Source of the DNA: Cellulomonas sp. HZM
Lineage (GTDB): Bacteria; Actinomycetota; Actinomycetes; Actinomycetales; Cellulomonadaceae
Direction of reading: 5' to 3'
Assembly: GCF_000708885.1 (NCBI RefSeq)
Contig: NZ_JEOE01000007.1
Location: 62,001-126,000, forward strand
DNA length: 64,000 nt
Positions 25,017-33,271 of this stretch are shown here, piece after piece (position 1 is the stretch's first letter; each line of letters begins with the position of its first letter). Under the pieces are notes generated by a model. That model searched no databases and was not told the DNA's origin. It saw only the letters and a program-made list of their open reading frames with translations. A program made the translations under genes and the position numbers.

Positions 25017-25612
25017 CACTTACCTCGATACAACCTGTGCTTGCCGATGTACTGCACGACCCCGTCCGGCACCAGGTACCAGACCGGTGCGCCCTGCCGC
25101 GCCCGCTCACGCACGTCCGTCGAGGAGATCGCCATCGCGGGGATCTCGAGCACGTGCACCCGGTCCCCCGGGAGGCCGTCGACCGACAGCGTGTGCCCGG
25201 GCCGGCTCACGGCCACGAACTGCGCCATGTCGAACAGCTCCCCAGCATCCTTCCACGACAGGATCTGCGCGACCGCGTCCGCACCCGTGATGAAGAACAG
25301 ATCGGCATCCGGGCGCTGCTTCGAGAGGTCCCGCAGTGTGTCGACGGTGAACGTCACACCGTCGCGGTCGATGTCGACCCGGCTCACCGTGAAGCGCGGG
25401 TTGGACGCGGTCGCGACCACCGTCATCAGGTAGCGGTGCTCCGCGACGGTCACGTCCTGGTGCAGCTTGAACGTGGGTCGGCCGGTCGGCACGAACACGA
25501 CCTCGTCGAGGTCGAACCGGGCCGCCGCCTCCGACGCCGCGACCAGGTGGCCGTGGTGGATGGGGTCGAACGTCCCGCCCATCACCCCGAGCCGGGGACG
25601 CGGTGCGGTCAT
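25016..25612 (-). CDS. nadD: nicotinate-nucleotide adenylyltransferase
   Basis: A 198-residue nucleotidyltransferase joining nicotinate mononucleotide to AMP in NAD synthesis. Motif [12 protein letters not shown] (residues 12-23) holds the phosphate-binding His pair. [10 protein letters not shown] and [10 protein letters not shown] near the C-terminus are the other NadD signatures. ATG at 25612 is chosen; a GTG at 25630 would add six residues. It is followed by the Pro/Ala-rich gene with overlapping codons, and preceded by the 51-residue membrane protein. Confidence 0.96.
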   Translation of the reverse strand: MTAPRPRLGVMGGTFDPIHHGHLVAASEAAARFDLDEVVFVPTGRPTFKLHQDVTVAEHRYLMTVVATASNPRFTVSRVDIDRDGVTFTVDTLRDLSKQRPDADLFFITGADAVAQILSWKDAGELFDMAQFVAVSRPGHTLSVDGLPGDRVHVLEIPAMAISSTDVRERARQGAPVWYLVPDGVVQYIGKHRLYRGK

Positions 25613-25634
25613 CTCGCCGGGATCCGGCACGCGC

Positions 25635-25790
25635 TCAGTGACGCGAGCCCACGCTGCGGAACGCGTAGGTGACGAGCAGCATCGCGATCAGCCCACCGAA
25701 GGCCGCGAGGCCGAAGACGACCGGCGGGAACGGCAGCTCGTTGGTGTGCTCGGCGGCCTGCTCTGCGGCTGCGGCCAGCGCAACGTGCAC
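25635..25790 (-). CDS. 51-residue single-pass membrane protein
   Basis: A short ORF starting at GTG 25790 behind a strong GGAGGAG and ending in TGA at 25635. It encodes [20 protein letters not shown], then a hydrophobic segment running through [20 protein letters not shown], and a basic end RSVGSRH. One transmembrane helix with a positively charged C-terminal tail is clear. It lies between proA and nadD in the same direction, so it is probably cotranscribed. No family is recognised, but the ribosome binding site and composition argue for a real gene. Confidence 0.75.
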   Translation of the reverse strand: MHVALAAAAEQAAEHTNELPFPPVVFGLAAFGGLIAMLLVTYAFRSVGSRH

Positions 25791-25848
25791 GGGAACTCCT
25801 CCAGATGGTGACGGGATGAGGGACAGTGTCGCACGCGGGGATGTGCGC

Positions 25849-27177
25849 TCAGGGCCTGACGTGGCCGTCGCCGTGGACGACCCACTTGGTGGTGGTGAGC
25901 TCGGCGAGGCCCATCGGCCCGCGCGCGTGCAGCTTCTGCGTCGAGATGCCGATCTCCGCGCCCAGGCCCAGCTGACCGCCGTCGGTGAACCGCGTCGAGG
26001 CGTTGACCATCACGGCGGCCGAGTCCACCTCCGCGACGAACCGCTCCGAGGCCGCGAGGTCCCGCGTGACGATCGCCTCGGTGTGACCCGACGACCACGT
26101 GCGGATGTGCTCGATCGCCTCGTCCAGGTCGTCGACGACGCGCACCGCCAGGTCGAGCGACAGGTATTCGGTCGCCCAGTCCTCGTCCGTCGCGGGAACC
26201 ACGGGGGCGTCGTCGGGCGCGAGCGCGAGCGTCGTCGCGTCGCCGTGCACCGTGACACCTGCGTCCGCGAGCGTCGCGATGGCGACCGGCAGGAACTCGT
26301 GCGCGACCGCGCGGTGCACCAGCAGCGTCTCCGCCGCGTTGCACACGCCGATGCGCTGCGTCTTCGCGTTGAGCAGGATCGGCAGCGCCATCGCCAGGTC
26401 GGCGCTCTCGTCGACGTAGACGTGCACGTTGCCGACGCCCGTCTCGATGACCGGGACGGTCGACTCGCGGACGACGGTCTGGATCAGGTCCGCACCGCCG
26501 CGCGGCACGAGCACGTCCACCAGACCGCGTGCGCGCATGAGCGCGACGCCGCCCTCGCGGCCGTAGGCGTCGATCGACTGCACGAGCGCGCCCGGCAGGC
26601 CCTGGGCCTCGAGCGCGTCCGCGAGCACGCGCACGATCACCTCGTTGCTCGCGGCCGCCGCCGACCCGCCGCGCAGGATCACCGCGTTCCCGCTCTTGAG
26701 CGCGAGGCCCGCGGCGTCCACCGTGACGTTGGGGCGCGCCTCGTAGATCATCCCGACGACACCCATGGGGACCCGCAGCTGGCGCAGGCGCAGCCCGTTG
26801 GGCAGCGTGGAGCCGCGCACGACCTCCCCCACCGGGTCCGGCAGGCCGGCGAGCTCGCGCAGCGCGTCCGCGATGGACGCGACGCGCTCGGGGGTGAGCG
26901 CGAGCCGGTCGAGCAGCCCGCTGCTCATGCCGTTGTCGCGCCCCCGCGCCAGGTCGGTCGCGTTCGCGGCGAGGATCTCGTCGGTCGCGGCGACCAGCGC
27001 GTCCGCGAGCGCGAGCAGCGCCGCGTCCTTCGTCGCCCTCGTCGCCGTCGCGAGGCGGCGGGACGCCGTCTTCGCGCGCCGGGCGACCTGCTCGACCGCC
27101 TCACGGACGTCCACGGCAGGCGGCGTCGCGGCGGTGCCGCTCGACGCGCCGACGGGGAGGTCCAGGGAGGTCGTCAT
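25849..27177 (-). CDS. proA: glutamate-5-semialdehyde dehydrogenase
   Basis: A 442-residue enzyme, second step of proline synthesis: NADPH reduction of gamma-glutamyl phosphate to the semialdehyde. ALDH-fold marks are [31 protein letters not shown], the catalytic Cys in [12 protein letters not shown] and [14 protein letters not shown] [13 protein letters not shown]. The ATG at 27177 gives the usual length. proB, its normal partner, lies 7.8 kb away beyond an inserted transporter island. Confidence 0.97.
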   Translation of the reverse strand: MTTSLDLPVGASSGTAATPPAVDVREAVEQVARRAKTASRRLATATRATKDAALLALADALVAATDEILAANATDLARGRDNGMSSGLLDRLALTPERVASIADALRELAGLPDPVGEVVRGSTLPNGLRLRQLRVPMGVVGMIYEARPNVTVDAAGLALKSGNAVILRGGSAAAASNEVIVRVLADALEAQGLPGALVQSIDAYGREGGVALMRARGLVDVLVPRGGADLIQTVVRESTVPVIETGVGNVHVYVDESADLAMALPILLNAKTQRIGVCNAAETLLVHRAVAHEFLPVAIATLADAGVTVHGDATTLALAPDDAPVVPATDEDWATEYLSLDLAVRVVDDLDEAIEHIRTWSSGHTEAIVTRDLAASERFVAEVDSAAVMVNASTRFTDGGQLGLGAEIGISTQKLHARGPMGLAELTTTKWVVHGDGHVRP

Positions 27178-27253
27178 CCGGCCAGGGTAGTCCGACGACG
27201 AGCACCACGGGCGGGGCGTCCGCGGTGCGGCCCGAGGCCCGTGCGACGGCACG

Positions 27254-28600
27254 TCACGAGAAGTACCCGGCGACGTCGAGCGCGCCCCCGGACGCCTCGA
27301 AGTCCGCGAGCACCGCGGCGCGCAGCGCGGGGTCCGCGAGCCAGTCCAGGGCCGTCAGCGCGAGCCCCACCGTGCCGTCGACCACCGCGGAGTCCCCGCG
27401 CGGGCCCGCGGCGACGTCGGCGAACTCGCGGGTGTGCAGCGCGACGTCCGGGTCGCTCACGGCGATCATCGGGTGGATGCCCGGGATCCGGACGCTGATG
27501 TTCCCGAAGTCCGTCGACGCAGCGAGGATCTCCGGCACCACCCCGCCCGCGAGCGCGGTCCGACCCTGTGCGGCCTGGTGCGTCGCCCACCGCGCGGCGA
27601 GCGGACCGTTGGTGCGCACCGGGAGCGTGAAGGGGGCGGCGTCCCAGTCGAGCTGCGCGGTGGTCCCCGTGGCGCGCGCGATGCCGTGCGCGACGTCCTC
27701 GAGCCGTCGGCTGAGGTCCTTGAGCGTCGCGGGACTCGCGGAGCGGACGTAGTACTCCACCGACGCGCGCTCGGGCACGACGCTGGGCCGGTCCCCGCCC
27801 TCGCGGACGACCCCGTGGACCCGGTCGCTCGGCGGGATGTGCTGGCGGAGCAGCCCGACGGCCTGGTAGTTCAGGGCGACCGCGTCGAGCGCGTTGCGTC
27901 CCATGAACGGGCTCGCCGAGGCGTGCGCGGCGACGCCGTGGTAGCTCACGCGCAGCTGCCGGCGGCCCAGGAACGGGTGGTCGACGACGTCGTAGCCGAA
28001 CGGGTGCACCATGATCGCCGCGTCGACGCCGTCGAAGAAGCCGGCACGCGCCAGGACCTCCTTGCCCGACGCCCCCTCCTCCGCGGGCGTGCCGAGCAGC
28101 AGCACGCGCCCGTCGAACCGCAGCCCGTCGGCCACCGCCCGGTGCAGCGCGAGGAACGCCCCCGTCGCGGCGGCTGCGATGAGGTGGTGGCCGCATGCGT
28201 GGCCGATGCCCGGCAGCGCGTCGTACTCGGCGAGGATCGCGATCGTCGGGCCGTCGACCACGGTGCCGTCGTCGGGGCCGTGCGACGTGAGACCCGCGCG
28301 CAGCGACGTCGCGAGGCCGTGGGTACCGACGACGGCCGGGACGCCCGCCGAGCGCAGCAGCTCGGCGACCGCGGCGACCGACCGCACCTCGCGGAACGCC
28401 TCCTCGGCGTAGCCGTGCACGGCGTGCGCGAGCCCGAGAGCGGCGCCCTCACCGGCGCTCGCCGCGGCCCGCACCCGTGCGACGTCGCCATCCGACGCAC
28501 CGGCGAACGCCGAGGTCAGCGGGACGAATGCGGCGCGGCGGCGCTCGGTGACGTCGCGCAGCTCGTCGAGGAACGCCGTGCTGACCGGCTCCGCCGTCAC
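27254..28600 (-). CDS. M20-family amidohydrolase (AbgB/acylase-like)
   Basis: A 448-residue metallopeptidase-fold enzyme. [19 protein letters not shown] carries the Glu/Asp/Cys/His metal-binding segment, and [12 protein letters not shown] the catalytic Glu pair. [20 protein letters not shown] is the dimerisation-domain His motif. This is the M20 branch that cleaves N-acyl or p-aminobenzoyl-type amides rather than peptides. Its GTG start overlaps the rhodanese stop (GTGA). Cotranscription with a rhodanese and divergence from a riboswitch-controlled importer suggest it hydrolyses an imported sulfur-containing amide (inference). Confidence 0.9.
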   Translation of the reverse strand: MTAEPVSTAFLDELRDVTERRRAAFVPLTSAFAGASDGDVARVRAAASAGEGAALGLAHAVHGYAEEAFREVRSVAAVAELLRSAGVPAVVGTHGLATSLRAGLTSHGPDDGTVVDGPTIAILAEYDALPGIGHACGHHLIAAAATGAFLALHRAVADGLRFDGRVLLLGTPAEEGASGKEVLARAGFFDGVDAAIMVHPFGYDVVDHPFLGRRQLRVSYHGVAAHASASPFMGRNALDAVALNYQAVGLLRQHIPPSDRVHGVVREGGDRPSVVPERASVEYYVRSASPATLKDLSRRLEDVAHGIARATGTTAQLDWDAAPFTLPVRTNGPLAARWATHQAAQGRTALAGGVVPEILAASTDFGNISVRIPGIHPMIAVSDPDVALHTREFADVAAGPRGDSAVVDGTVGLALTALDWLADPALRAAVLADFEASGGALDVAGYFS

Positions 28601-28998
28601 TGCGCGGTGCCGGGCTCGAACGGCAGGCCGGCGTCGCGCCAGGCCGCCGCGCCGCCCTCGACGTGCACGACGTTCGTGAAGCCCTTCGCGCGCAGGGCCG
28701 CCGCGACCGGGCCGGAGCCGCGGACCGAGCCGCACACGACGACGATCGGCGTGTCGAGCGAGAGCGCGGGCGTGACCTTCGTGGCCGACGCGAGGTCGAA
28801 CGTCTCGTCGACCGTGTACCGGTCGACGAGAGCGGCGCCCGGGATCGAGCCCGTGGACTCGCGGCCCGCCGCGCTGCGCACGTCGACGAGCAGCGCTCCG
28901 TCGGCGACGCGCGCCGCGGCGTGCACGGCGTCGACGGACGGCGCGAGCGCCGTGGCCTCCTCGATGGTGAGGTCGTGGGCGGGTGCGGTGCTGGTCAT
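28597..28998 (-). CDS. rhodanese-like sulfurtransferase
   Basis: A 133-residue single-domain rhodanese. It has LLVDVRSAAGRESTGSIPGA and the active-site loop VVCGSVRGSG with Cys89, followed by AAALRAKGFTNVVHVEGGAAAW. The persulfide-forming Cys is present, so it should be active in moving sulfane sulfur. ATG at 28998 follows GAGAGGA. It is the first gene of a two-gene operon with the M20 amidohydrolase, transcribed divergently from the ABC importer. Confidence 0.92.
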   Translation of the reverse strand: MTSTAPAHDLTIEEATALAPSVDAVHAAARVADGALLVDVRSAAGRESTGSIPGAALVDRYTVDETFDLASATKVTPALSLDTPIVVVCGSVRGSGPVAAALRAKGFTNVVHVEGGAAAWRDAGLPFEPGTAQ

Positions 28999-29039
28999 GG
29001 CGGTTCCTCTCGGTGGTTCGGCCCCCGGCTCGGCGGCTG

Positions 29040-29068
29040 AACGTAGGAACGTGCCCGGACCCGGTCAA
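29040..29068 (-). promoter_or_regulatory. promoter of the rhodanese-M20 operon
   Basis: On the minus strand TTGACC (29068-29063) is followed by a 17-base spacer and TACGTT (29045-29040). The rhodanese ATG is about 42 bases beyond the -10. It mirrors the importer promoter at 29178-29206. Confidence 0.7.
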
Positions 29069-29177
29069 CGGGCGCCACGGGCCCTCTCACGAATCGAGAC
29101 GGCACGCACGCAGGCGCGAGGTCGGCCGCGCAGTCCGCGACGTCGCGACCGGATGCTGAGACGTTCCGGTCGAATCG

Positions 29178-29206
29178 TTGACCGGATCGGTCGGCATTTC
29201 TACGTT
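29178..29206 (+). promoter_or_regulatory. promoter of the riboswitch-importer operon
   Basis: TTGACC (29178-29183), a 17-base spacer and TACGTT (29201-29206). Transcription would begin about 29213, exactly at the 5' strand of the riboswitch P1 stem. The hexamers equal those of the divergent rhodanese promoter. Confidence 0.75.
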
Positions 29207-29212
29207 GCGTCC

Positions 29213-29331
29213 GGTCTCGAGACCCGACGACAAGCCCTGGCTGGTCGGGCAGCAACCCTCCGGACGTGGCGGGGTGCTCCAGGTGACGACCAGGCACGGC
29301 CGGCGTTCGCCGACCGTGCAAGCACGCACCG
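29213..29331 (+). promoter_or_regulatory. SAM-IV type riboswitch
   Basis: The region matches the SAM-IV layout from memory of the published consensus: a GGTC...GACC closing stem (29213 and 29291), CAAGCCCTGGCTGG, GGCAGCAACCCTCC, GGCGGGGTGCTCCAGGTGA, then GACC and a separate hairpin GCACGG...CCGTGC (29294-29319) followed by AAGCACGC. The AAGCCC, CAACCCTCC and GGGGTGC blocks form the SAM-binding core. A further hairpin GGACGCG/CGCGTCC (29331-29350) sits just before the GAGGAG of the leader ORF and may be the expression platform. It should shut the importer down when SAM is plentiful. Confidence 0.85.
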
Positions 29332-29366
29332 GACGCGCCAACGCGCGTCCCGAACGAGGAGCCCCG

Positions 29367-29438
29367 ATGCGCCCAGCTCTCGCACGACCGAGGCAGCCAC
29401 GACCGAGGCAGCCACGACCGAGGACGGCACGACCGTGA
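29367..29438 (+). CDS. 23-residue leader ORF with tandem repeats
   Basis: ATG at 29367 is 5 bases after a strong GAGGAG. The ORF ends in TGA at 29436-29438, overlapping the GTG start of the permease (29435). It encodes an Arg/Pro-rich peptide (MRPALARPRQPRPRQPRPR...). The DNA holds a 15-base unit, CACGACCGAGGCAGC, twice in tandem and a third diverged copy. The permease itself has only a weak ribosome binding site, so translation of this ORF probably delivers ribosomes to it. The peptide is unlikely to have a function of its own. Confidence 0.55.
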   Translation: MRPALARPRQPRPRQPRPRTARP

Positions 29439-30484
29439 CCCGGTACGTGCTGCGACGGCTCGGCCTGGCGGTCCTCGTGCTGTGGGCGGCGTACACGGTC
29501 TCGTTCCTCGTGCTGTACGCGCTGCCCGGCGACCCGGTGTCGATCATGTACGGCGGCGAGTCGAGCGACGTCACACCCGAGCAGCTCGACCAGCTGCGTC
29601 AGCAGTACGGCCTCGACCAGCCGCTCGTCGTGCAGTACCTCACGCAGCTGGGGCACGCGCTGCACGGCGACCTCGGCACGTCGGTGGTCAGCAAGCAGCC
29701 GGTCACCACCCTGCTGGCCGACGCGCTCCCACCCACGCTGCAGATCGCCGGCGCCGCACTCGTCCTCGCGGTCGTCGCGGGCACGACGCTCGCGCTCGTC
29801 GCGACCGGCACGCGCAGCAGACGCCTGTCCGGCTTCCTGCTCTCGCTGCCGCCGCTCGGCGTCGCGATCCCGTCCTTCTGGCTCGGCCTCACGCTCGTGC
29901 AGTGGTTCTCCTTCGAGATCCCGATCTTCCCCGCGCTCGGCAACCAGGGAGCGGCCGCAGCCGTCCTCCCGGCGATCACGCTCGCCGTGCCGACGTCGGC
30001 GGTCATCGCGCAGATGCTGTCGCGGAGCCTGCTGCACACCCTGCGCGAGCCGTACGTCGACACGGCGCTCGCCAAGGGCGCCGGCCGCGCCCGCGTCCAC
30101 CTTCGGCACGCGCTGCGCAACGCCGCCCTGCCCGCCCTGACGGTCACCGGCCTGGTCGTCGGCGGCCTGCTCTCGGGCGCGGTCGTGACCGAGACGGTGT
30201 TCTCGCGTCCGGGCATCGGGCGGCTCACCGCGACGTCGGTCGCGGCGCAGGACATCCCCGTGGTGCAGGGCGTCGTGCTCGTCGCGGCGACGGTCTACGT
30301 GCTCGTCAACCTGCTCGTGGACCTCGTGTACCCGGTCCTGGACCCGCGGATCGTGACCGGGGCCAGGAGCAGCGTGAGCCGCACGACGGTCCCGGCGACC
30401 GCGGCGAGCACCACGGACGACGAGCCCGGGGCCACCGGCTCCCCCGTCGACCGCGAGCCCGTCTCGGCAGGAGGCGCCCGATGA
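29435..30484 (+). CDS. dipeptide-type ABC importer permease (DppB family)
   Basis: A 349-residue permease with about six membrane helices. It opens with [25 protein letters not shown], the standard DppB start, followed by ALPGDPV. The EAA loop is near [27 protein letters not shown] at 29435 is the only start consistent with this N-terminus. It is translationally linked to the leader ORF and, by ATGA, to the second permease. The family imports peptides, nickel or opine-like compounds. The SAM riboswitch upstream points to a sulfur-containing substrate. Confidence 0.92.
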   Translation: MTRYVLRRLGLAVLVLWAAYTVSFLVLYALPGDPVSIMYGGESSDVTPEQLDQLRQQYGLDQPLVVQYLTQLGHALHGDLGTSVVSKQPVTTLLADALPPTLQIAGAALVLAVVAGTTLALVATGTRSRRLSGFLLSLPPLGVAIPSFWLGLTLVQWFSFEIPIFPALGNQGAAAAVLPAITLAVPTSAVIAQMLSRSLLHTLREPYVDTALAKGAGRARVHLRHALRNAALPALTVTGLVVGGLLSGAVVTETVFSRPGIGRLTATSVAAQDIPVVQGVVLVAATVYVLVNLLVDLVYPVLDPRIVTGARSSVSRTTVPATAASTTDDEPGATGSPVDREPVSAGGAR

Positions 30485-31476
30485 GCACTCTCGACTCCCT
30501 CACCACCGACCGCGGCGGCCGCGAACCACAGGGGTTCGTCCCCACGGCGCTCGACCCCGACGCGCGCGCCGACCAGTTCGCCACCACGGCGACCGATCGG
30601 TTCGCGGACGCCGTCGCCGAGCGCGACGGCGCGCTCGTCCGCCGCTCCGTGTGGAGATCACGGCTCGACGACATCGTCCGCAGGCCCGCCCTGGTGCTCG
30701 CGCTGCTGTGGTCGGCGCTCGTCGTGCTCGCAGCGTTCGCCCCGACCGTCCTGGCCCCCGGCGACCCCCTCGAGGGCGTGCCCGCCGACAAGCTGCAGCC
30801 GCCGTCGGCCGCGCACTGGTTCGGCACCGACCAGCTCGGGCGGGACCTGTACACGCGCGTCGTGCACGGCACCCACCTGACGCTCGAGGCGGCGCTCGTC
30901 GCGGTGGCCGTCGGGCTCGTCGTGGGCGCGGTCGTCGGGCTCGTCGCGGGATTCGTCGGTGGCGTCGTCGACGACGTCGCGATGCGCGTCGTCGACGTCC
31001 TGCTCTCGATCCCGGCGCTCCTGCTGTCGCTCGCGCTCATCACGGTGCTGGGCTTCGGGACGGTCAACGTCGCGATCGCCGTGGGCCTCGCGAACGTCGC
31101 GTCGGTCGCGCGCATCATGCGCTCCGAGGTGCTCCGGGTGCGGACCTCGGTGTTCGTCGAGGCCTCGCACGCGGGCGGCAGCCGCTGGTGGACCGTGCTC
31201 GGGCGGCACGTCCTGCCGAACTCGATCGGGCCGGTCGTCGTGCTCGCCGCGCTCGAGCTGGGGGCCGCCGTGCTGGCCGTCTCGTCGCTCTCGTTCCTCG
31301 GCTACGGCGAGCCGCCGCCGGCACCCGAGTGGGGCGCCCTCGTGGCGGGCGGCCGCGACTACCTGCGCACGTCGTGGTGGCTGACCACGCTGCCGGGCCT
31401 CACGATCGTCGCCACCGTGCTGGCCGCCGGCCGGATCTCCCGAGCGCTCGACGGCGACCCCGGGAGGGCCCGATGA
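30481..31476 (+). CDS. dipeptide-type ABC importer permease (DppC family)
   Basis: A 331-residue permease with a long 80-residue hydrophilic N-terminus before the first membrane helix. [20 protein letters not shown] is the DppC hallmark. The EAA loop lies at [42 protein letters not shown] is the conserved C-terminal segment. The start overlaps the upstream permease stop (ATGA), and its own stop overlaps the next start, so stoichiometric coupled translation is expected. Confidence 0.93.
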   Translation: MSTLDSLTTDRGGREPQGFVPTALDPDARADQFATTATDRFADAVAERDGALVRRSVWRSRLDDIVRRPALVLALLWSALVVLAAFAPTVLAPGDPLEGVPADKLQPPSAAHWFGTDQLGRDLYTRVVHGTHLTLEAALVAVAVGLVVGAVVGLVAGFVGGVVDDVAMRVVDVLLSIPALLLSLALITVLGFGTVNVAIAVGLANVASVARIMRSEVLRVRTSVFVEASHAGGSRWWTVLGRHVLPNSIGPVVVLAALELGAAVLAVSSLSFLGYGEPPPAPEWGALVAGGRDYLRTSWWLTTLPGLTIVATVLAAGRISRALDGDPGRAR

Positions 31477-33200
31477 CCGCCACCGACCAGCGGTCCGAGC
31501 GGCTCCTGACCGTCGAGGACCTCGCGGTGTCCTACCGCACGCGGCACGGTGCGGTGGCGGCCGTGCGGGACGTGTCGCTGCACGTCGACGCCGGCGAGAC
31601 CGTCGCGCTCGTCGGCGAGTCTGGCTCGGGCAAGTCGACGACGGCCGCGGCGGTCGTCCGCCTGCTGGCGCCGGCGGCCCGCATCGAGGGCGGCAGGATC
31701 GACGTGCTGGGTCACGACGTCGCGCACGCCTCGCCGCGGACGCTGCAGCAGGTGCGCGGCCTGCTCGTCGGGCTCGTGCCCCAGGACCCCACCGTCTCGC
31801 TCAACCCGGTCAAGCGCGTCGGCGAGCAGGTCGCGGAGGTGCTGCGGATCCACGGTCTCGCAGACCGTCGGGTCGCCGGAATCGAGGCGGTCGAGGCGTT
31901 GCGCCGCGCGGGGCTCCCGCAGCCGGAGGTGCGTGCCCGCCAGTACCCGCACGAGCTCTCGGGCGGCATGCGCCAGCGCGTGCTCATCGCGATCGCGCTC
32001 GTCGCGCGTCCGCGGCTCCTCGTGGCCGACGAGCCGACGAGCGCGCTCGACGTGACGGTGCAGCGCCAGATCCTCGATCACGTCGAGGAGCTCACGAGCG
32101 AGACCGGCACGGGCGTGCTGCTCATCACGCACGACCTCGGCGTCGCGGCGGACCGGGCCGACCGGATCGTCGTCATGTCCCGCGGACGCGTCGTGGAGAG
32201 CGGCACCCCCGACGAGGTGCTCGGCGACCCGCGCGAGGAGTACACCAAGGCGCTGCTCGCCGCCGCACCCTCGCTGCGCGGCGCGCGCCTCGTGCACGGA
32301 GCGCCCGCGCCCGCACCGCCGGCTCTCGAGGTGCGCGGGCTGGTCAAGGACTACCCGCTGCCCCGGTCGGGCGGGGGCGGGACGCTGCGCGCGGTCGACG
32401 ACGTCTCGTTCGCCGTGCCGCGGGGCCGGACGCTCGCGCTCGTCGGCGAGTCCGGATCGGGCAAGTCCACGACGGCCCGGCTCGCGCTGCGGCTGACGGA
32501 CCCCACGTCGGGCAGCGTGCTGCTGGACGGCGTCGATGTCAGCGCCACGCGCGGCTCCGCGCTGCGGGCGCTGCGCCGTCGCGTGCAGGTCGTGTACCAG
32601 AACCCCTACGCGTCGCTCGACCCGCGGTGGTCGGTGCAGCGCATCGTGACCGAGCCTCTGCGCGCGTTCCGGGTCGGAGGCCGCCGCGAGCAGGCCACCC
32701 GCGCGGCCGAGCTCGTCGACCTCGTGGCGCTGCCTGCGTCCGTGCTGCAGCGCCGGCCCGCCGAGCTGTCCGGCGGGCAGCGCCAGCGGGTCGCGATCGC
32801 CAGAGCCCTGTCGGTGCGACCCGAGATCGTCGTGCTCGACGAGCCCGTGTCGGCCCTCGACGTCTCGGTGCAGGCGCAGATCCTCGACCTGCTGACGGCG
32901 CTCCAGCGCGAGCTCGGCGTGACGTACCTGTTCATCTCGCACGACCTCGCGGTCGTGCGGCAGGTCGCGCACGAGGTCGTCGTCCTGCGCGACGGCCGCG
33001 TCGTCGAGACCGGCGACGTCGAGCACGTCTTCGCGTCGCCGCAGCACCCGTACACGCGCGAGCTGCTCGCGGCGATCCCGGGCGCACGCGTGCGGGTCGG
33101 AGCACCCGACGCCGCACCGGACTCGGTACCGGGCGCCGTACCTGGCGCCGTATCGGGCGCAACACCCAGCGAGGCACCGGACGAGGGAGGTGAGCGATGA
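31473..33200 (+). CDS. dual ATPase of the dipeptide-type ABC importer (DppD-DppF fusion)
   Basis: A 575-residue protein with two complete nucleotide-binding domains. The first (about 10-265) has GESGSGKST, the signature LSGGMRQRV and Walker [13 protein letters not shown]. The second (about 285-540) has [18 protein letters not shown] and [12 protein letters not shown]. Both have switch His (ITHDLG and ISHDLA). Both halves are of the oligopeptide/nickel type, so one chain replaces a DppD-DppF pair. The C-terminal tail carries short imperfect repeats ([12 protein letters not shown]). It ends by overlapping the Cys-Cys mini-ORF. Confidence 0.95.
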   Translation: MTATDQRSERLLTVEDLAVSYRTRHGAVAAVRDVSLHVDAGETVALVGESGSGKSTTAAAVVRLLAPAARIEGGRIDVLGHDVAHASPRTLQQVRGLLVGLVPQDPTVSLNPVKRVGEQVAEVLRIHGLADRRVAGIEAVEALRRAGLPQPEVRARQYPHELSGGMRQRVLIAIALVARPRLLVADEPTSALDVTVQRQILDHVEELTSETGTGVLLITHDLGVAADRADRIVVMSRGRVVESGTPDEVLGDPREEYTKALLAAAPSLRGARLVHGAPAPAPPALEVRGLVKDYPLPRSGGGGTLRAVDDVSFAVPRGRTLALVGESGSGKSTTARLALRLTDPTSGSVLLDGVDVSATRGSALRALRRRVQVVYQNPYASLDPRWSVQRIVTEPLRAFRVGGRREQATRAAELVDLVALPASVLQRRPAELSGGQRQRVAIARALSVRPEIVVLDEPVSALDVSVQAQILDLLTALQRELGVTYLFISHDLAVVRQVAHEVVVLRDGRVVETGDVEHVFASPQHPYTRELLAAIPGARVRVGAPDAAPDSVPGAVPGAVSGATPSEAPDEGGER

Positions 33201-33238
33201 CCGCCTGTTGTCCCGGCCGTCGCCGCCCGCGGCCCTGA
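33197..33238 (+). CDS. 13-residue Cys-Cys mini-ORF (candidate attenuator peptide)
   Basis: ATG at 33197 overlaps the ATPase stop (ATGA) and sits behind GAGGGAGGTGAGCG, an excellent ribosome binding site. The peptide is [13 protein letters not shown], ending in TGA at 33236-33238, 33 bases before the binding-protein ATG. Two adjacent Cys codons early in a short ORF are the hallmark of cysteine-responsive leader ORFs known in actinobacteria. The purine-rich CTGGAGA before the binding protein lies just downstream and could be exposed or hidden according to ribosome position (inference). Confidence 0.5.
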   Translation: MTACCPGRRRPRP

Positions 33239-33271
33239 GCCGCCCCACCCCCCTATCACCCTGGAGACACC

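Noticed and set aside
29385..29435. CRISPR-like tandem repeats
   Set aside because: The 15-base units are directly adjacent without spacers and lie within a leader ORF; there are no cas genes.
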